Made by a program: the position numbers and the translations under genes. Under the pieces are notes generated by a model. That model did no database searches, was not told where the DNA came from, and saw only the letters and a list, made by a program, of their open reading frames with translations. This document shows positions 5,196 to 7,923 of a DNA stretch of 7,923 nt, piece by piece. The first letter of the stretch is position 1. Each line of letters opens with the position of its first letter. The stretch comes from Pseudomonadota bacterium (GTDB lineage Bacteria; CALINM01): assembly GCA_026415985.1 (NCBI GenBank), contig JAOAGA010000071.1, positions 1-7,923 of the forward strand, given 5' to 3'.

Positions 5196-7208
5196 TTAAA
5201 AGATTGTTTCAGATTCCAGAGGGAGTTTGATTGTAAAAACCGTTCCTCTGTTTAATGAGCTGTCAACCTGAATATTACCATGATGAAGATTGATGATTTC
5301 TCTGACAAGGTATAAACCTAATCCTGTTCCGCGTGTGGTTTTGCTTGGTCCTGCATCGATCATATAAAATTTTTCAAAAACATTATCTATCTGATCTGGT
5401 GGTATCCCTATGCCGTAATCTCTTATCTTAATATAACCTAAGTTTGCGTTAACTGATGTTATGACCTCAATCTTGCTGTCATTTTTGGAGTATTTGATAG
5501 CATTTGAGATGAGGTGATAGAAGCTCTGCAATAACAAATCTCTGTCTCCATCGACAATAATCTCTTCTTCACAGAAAAAGGTTCTGAAAGTGATGTTTTT
5601 TGACTCCCATTCCTGAGAAAGCAAAGAAATTGCTTCGTTAATAATCTCGTGGATAGAAACATTGGAATGTTTAATTTTAAGAATTGTGGGAATTTTTTCG
5701 AATTTACTGATGGTAAGTAAGTTATCTATGAGTCTCGCAAGCTTGTTGACTTCATTTAACATATTAGATAGTATGGTGCTTTTACTTTGTTCGTCTTTAA
5801 TCATATTTCCCACTAAGATTTCATTAAAACCTTTGATTATAGTTAGCGGAGTTCTTAACTCGTGGGAGATATTTGCCATATAGTTCTGGCGCCACAGATT
5901 AAGCTCTTTGAGTTTTCTGTATCTTAAGGCATTTTCAAGGGCTATGCTCGAAAAATTAATAAGAGATTGAAATAACTGCATAGAAAAGGCGTTAAAATCA
6001 TTACTTTCGTTTAAAAACATTATAACGCCTAAACATTGATTCTGAAATTTTATTGACTGACAGAGCATTCTTGTCGGCGTATATCCAAGCTTTTCAACAA
6101 TTGGTTTGATAAGCTTTTTAATTTCCTCTGGTTTATTGTTAAAATACGGCTTATTAGGTGAGTCGATACATCTGTCGTATAAAAAATCTATATTAAATAT
6201 ATTATTGGGAGCCAATTTACTATTGAGCCCTGAAATCTCTTTAACTACAAGATCCTCATTATCTTTAAAAAGCATAAAGATAACCGTATCACAGATTATA
6301 AACTCCTTAAAACTTGATACGGTATTCCTTATAACATCTTCAAGCTCAAGCTCTGAAGTGAGTGTTTTTGCAAAATTATTAACTATATTCTGCTCATTAA
6401 TTCTGTTTGTCAGATCCGTAATATCTTCAAGAACGATTAAAATACCCTGTTCGACTGTTTTACTCTTTAAGGCGTTAATATTTACGCAAAAGGTTTTATC
6501 CTTCAATGTAAGGCAGAAGTTATCGGAAAAAATTTCTCTTTCTCCAATAATCTTTCCCGGGGGGAAAATGTTCTCTACATCCATGTTGAACTTTTTTCTT
6601 AAAATATCAAAGAACACATTACCAATGACCTCATTTTCCTGCATATCTAAAAACTTTAAGGCCGAGTTATTGGCAAAAAATATTTTATAATTATTATCGC
6701 ATTCTATTATGCCTTCGGTCATTGTTGTTAGTATCTGATTCAGATGAGTCTCTATCTCGATCAGTTCTTTGGTCATTTCTCTCGGATATATCTTTTCAAT
6801 GCCAACGACCTTTTCTTTAAGCTCTTCGGTATCTGTCTTTTCGTCAAAGGCTTTAATTACAGAAAGAACGTCTGCCATAAAGTTAGGGATGGGGCTTTTT
6901 GCAATGTAGGCATCTGCCTTTATCTCTTTAACGCGGGTTGAGGCTTCAATGGCAACACCTGTTAGTATGATTACAGGCGTCTCTGTAAGTTGCGGATTTT
7001 TTTTAAGATAGTCACAGAGCCTCGTACCATCAATTTTTGGCATTATATGGTCAACAAGGATATAGTTGAAAGTCTCTTTCTTGACTATCTCAAGAGCCTG
7101 CAGAGGATCATCAATGGCGGTAACGGAGTAACCTTTTTCTTCTAAATACTTTTTTATAGTCTCGAGGAAGAAATGGTTGTTATCAACTACTAATACTTTA
7201 TTTGACAT
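5196..7208 (-). CDS. Cytoplasmic sensor histidine kinase with N-terminal receiver, PAS and GAF domains
   Basis: The 670-residue protein starts with a receiver domain (about 1-120): phosphoacceptor Asp53 in LVDHIMP, Thr83 in ILTG and Lys104 in YIAKSP. The usual acidic pair is Asp9-Asn10, so the second acidic residue is replaced. A PAS-like domain follows at about 150-265 (ILTTMTEGIIECDNN to LEDITDLTNR), then a GAF-like domain at about 275-425. The kinase core has the H-box NISHELRTPL with His449, N-box HLISNAIKYS with Asn569, G1 DYGIGIP (597-603), F-box FEKFY (611-615) and G2 GTGLGLYLV (627-635). No transmembrane helix is seen, so it senses a cytoplasmic cue and is probably itself controlled by phosphotransfer to Asp53. 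No DNA-binding response regulator is in the window. The ATG at 7208 lacks a Shine-Dalgarno sequence; the receiver starting at residue 3 nevertheless supports it. The hydrolase-GNAT gene lies directly downstream. Confidence 0.92.
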   Translation of the reverse strand: MSNKVLVVDNNHFFLETIKKYLEEKGYSVTAIDDPLQALEIVKKETFNYILVDHIMPKIDGTRLCDYLKKNPQLTETPVIILTGVAIEASTRVKEIKADAYIAKSPIPNFMADVLSVIKAFDEKTDTEELKEKVVGIEKIYPREMTKELIEIETHLNQILTTMTEGIIECDNNYKIFFANNSALKFLDMQENEVIGNVFFDILRKKFNMDVENIFPPGKIIGEREIFSDNFCLTLKDKTFCVNINALKSKTVEQGILIVLEDITDLTNRINEQNIVNNFAKTLTSELELEDVIRNTVSSFKEFIICDTVIFMLFKDNEDLVVKEISGLNSKLAPNNIFNIDFLYDRCIDSPNKPYFNNKPEEIKKLIKPIVEKLGYTPTRMLCQSIKFQNQCLGVIMFLNESNDFNAFSMQLFQSLINFSSIALENALRYRKLKELNLWRQNYMANISHELRTPLTIIKGFNEILVGNMIKDEQSKSTILSNMLNEVNKLARLIDNLLTISKFEKIPTILKIKHSNVSIHEIINEAISLLSQEWESKNITFRTFFCEEEIIVDGDRDLLLQSFYHLISNAIKYSKNDSKIEVITSVNANLGYIKIRDYGIGIPPDQIDNVFEKFYMIDAGPSKTTRGTGLGLYLVREIINLHHGNIQVDSSLNRGTVFTIKLPLESETIF

Positions 7209-7213
7209 TTAAT

Positions 7214-7246
7214 ATATTATTTTACTTTTTTAAAAAAACTTTACAA
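7214..7246 (-). promoter_or_regulatory. Candidate promoter of the histidine kinase gene
   Basis: On the minus strand, TTGTAA (7246-7241, 4 of 6 matches to the -35 consensus) is separated by 16 bp from TAAAAT (7224-7219, 5 of 6 matches to the -10). Initiation about 7 nt further on, near 7212, would leave only a few bases before the ATG at 7208. That agrees with the missing Shine-Dalgarno sequence. Very AT-rich DNA makes such matches easy, so confidence is modest. Confidence 0.4.
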
Positions 7247-7255
7247 CAGAAAAAT

Positions 7256-7275
7256 AGACTTATTTAAGTCTTAAG
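7256..7275. promoter_or_regulatory. Inverted repeats in the divergent promoter region
   Basis: AGACTTA (7256-7262) and TAAGTCT (7265-7271) form a 7-2-7 inverted repeat. Overlapping it is the palindrome TTAAG-T-CTTAA (7264-7274), identical to the one at 1281-1291. It lies between the divergently transcribed kinase and phosphatase genes, upstream of both start sites, where a shared regulator would bind. The role is inferred. Confidence 0.4.
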
Positions 7276-7305
7276 AGAAAGATTTTATTTAACTTTTTTT
7301 TGATG

Positions 7306-7311
7306 TAGAAT
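7306..7311 (+). promoter_or_regulatory. Candidate -10 box of the HAD phosphatase gene
   Basis: TAGAAT matches the -10 consensus in 5 of 6 positions; a clear -35 box is not visible at the right distance. Initiation 7 nt downstream would fall on the A of the ATG at 7318, giving a leaderless transcript. No Shine-Dalgarno sequence precedes that ATG. Confidence 0.28.
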
Positions 7312-7317
7312 AATAAT

Positions 7318-7923
7318 ATGAAAAAAATAATTGTCAGTGATTTTGACGGAACTGTTAACAGGTTTGACATCGGAAACAAGATTACAAGATCTCTACTTAC
7401 ATCAGAAGAGTTTAAGTTTATAGAGAAGTCCTATAAGTCAAGAAAAATAAATAATTTTGAAATCTATGAGAAATACCTGGCACCGCTTATCTCTAAAGAT
7501 GGTCATAATTTATCAGAGATCATTAACAGGTACCTTTGTCAAACCGATGGATTCATTGATTTCGCCAATTTTACAAAAAATAAAGAATACGACCTTCTTA
7601 TTCTGAGTGATGGTTTTGATATTTATATCTCTGCCTTTTTAGAAAAATATAATCTTAACATTCCCTTTTATGCAAACAGGATTATTAAGACTGAATCTGG
7701 ATACGATGTAATTTTCCCAAATAAAACGGAAGATTGTGAAAAATGCGGGACCTGCAAGAGCGAGATAATAAAGAATCTCAATAAAAAATATGAAGAGATA
7801 ATTTATGTTGGTGATGGTATCTCTGATATATGTCCTTCAGATACGGTAGATGTTTTTTTCGCAAAGAGGTCAATTTTTAAGGAAATTAATAATAAAAACA
7901 AATTTTATTTCTACAACTTCAGC
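7318..7923 (+). CDS. HAD-superfamily IB phosphatase, MtnX/SerB-like (3' truncated)
   Basis: The frame is open from ATG 7318 to the window edge, giving 202 residues without a stop. HAD motif I is SDFDGT at 7-12, with nucleophile Asp8 and general acid/base Asp10. Motif II is LSDGF (96-100) with Ser97, motif III is probably Lys147 in CGTCKSE, and motif IV is VGDGISD (164-170) with Asp166 and Asp170. An alpha-helical cap (about 18-80) between motifs I and II is the subfamily I pattern. The three cysteines C140, C143 and C146 just before Lys147 recall MtnX-like proteins, which hydrolyse the enediol phosphate of methionine salvage; phosphoserine phosphatase-like activity is the main alternative. 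The protein is cytoplasmic. Family lengths near 210-230 suggest only the tail is missing. It is divergent from the kinase gene; substrate is not established. Confidence 0.85.
   Translation, partial: MKKIIVSDFDGTVNRFDIGNKITRSLLTSEEFKFIEKSYKSRKINNFEIYEKYLAPLISKDGHNLSEIINRYLCQTDGFIDFANFTKNKEYDLLILSDGFDIYISAFLEKYNLNIPFYANRIIKTESGYDVIFPNKTEDCEKCGTCKSEIIKNLNKKYEEIIYVGDGISDICPSDTVDVFFAKRSIFKEINNKNKFYFYNFS

Noticed and set aside
5662-6690. Plus-strand open frames of 73 and 194 codons opposite the kinase gene
   Set aside because: They lie antisense to a fully supported histidine kinase and have Leu/Ser/Ile-rich composition typical of the complement of AT-rich coding DNA.

Overview
The window is AT-rich and gene-dense. 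It reads as a chromosomal segment of a low-GC, probably anaerobic or acetate-metabolising bacterium. The acetyl-CoA hydrolase/CoA-transferase fused to a GNAT domain, the direct-sulfhydrylation enzymes and the cytoplasmic receiver-PAS-GAF histidine kinase would fit a Deferribacterota-like or deltaproteobacterial-grade lineage. That placement is an impression from protein style, not a demonstrated assignment.

Layout: (1) positions 1-163 hold the C-terminal end of an unidentified plus-strand gene, closed by a strong intrinsic terminator at 179-210. (2) Positions 215-2622 form a two-gene sulfur-assimilation operon. A promoter with a perfect TTGACA box overlaps a 15-bp palindrome and lies in the second of two tandem 27-bp repeats; cysK (cysteine synthase) and an O-acetylhomoserine sulfhydrylase (metY type) follow. 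(3) Positions 2623-3242 are a 620-bp stretch without a convincing protein gene, lying between convergent genes. It contains a compact cluster of three hairpins (2879-2964), an 11-bp direct repeat around that cluster, and decayed reading frames; this is the least explained part of the window. (4) Positions 3243-7208 carry two minus-strand genes: a receiver/PAS/GAF/histidine-kinase protein, and downstream of it, 69 bp away, the acetyl-CoA hydrolase/transferase-GNAT fusion. (5) Positions 7209-7317 are a divergent promoter region with an inverted repeat. (6) From 7318 to the window end runs the start of a HAD-superfamily IB phosphatase resembling MtnX/phosphoserine phosphatase.

Together, cysK and metY would assimilate sulfide (or thiols) into cysteine and homocysteine. 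The CoA-transferase-type enzyme handles acetyl-CoA and acetate. The kinase may or may not regulate its downstream neighbour. No phage, IS element with an intact transposase, CRISPR array, tRNA or rRNA was seen. The best candidates for something undescribed are the hairpin cluster at 2879-2964 and the tandem operator-like repeats ahead of cysK.
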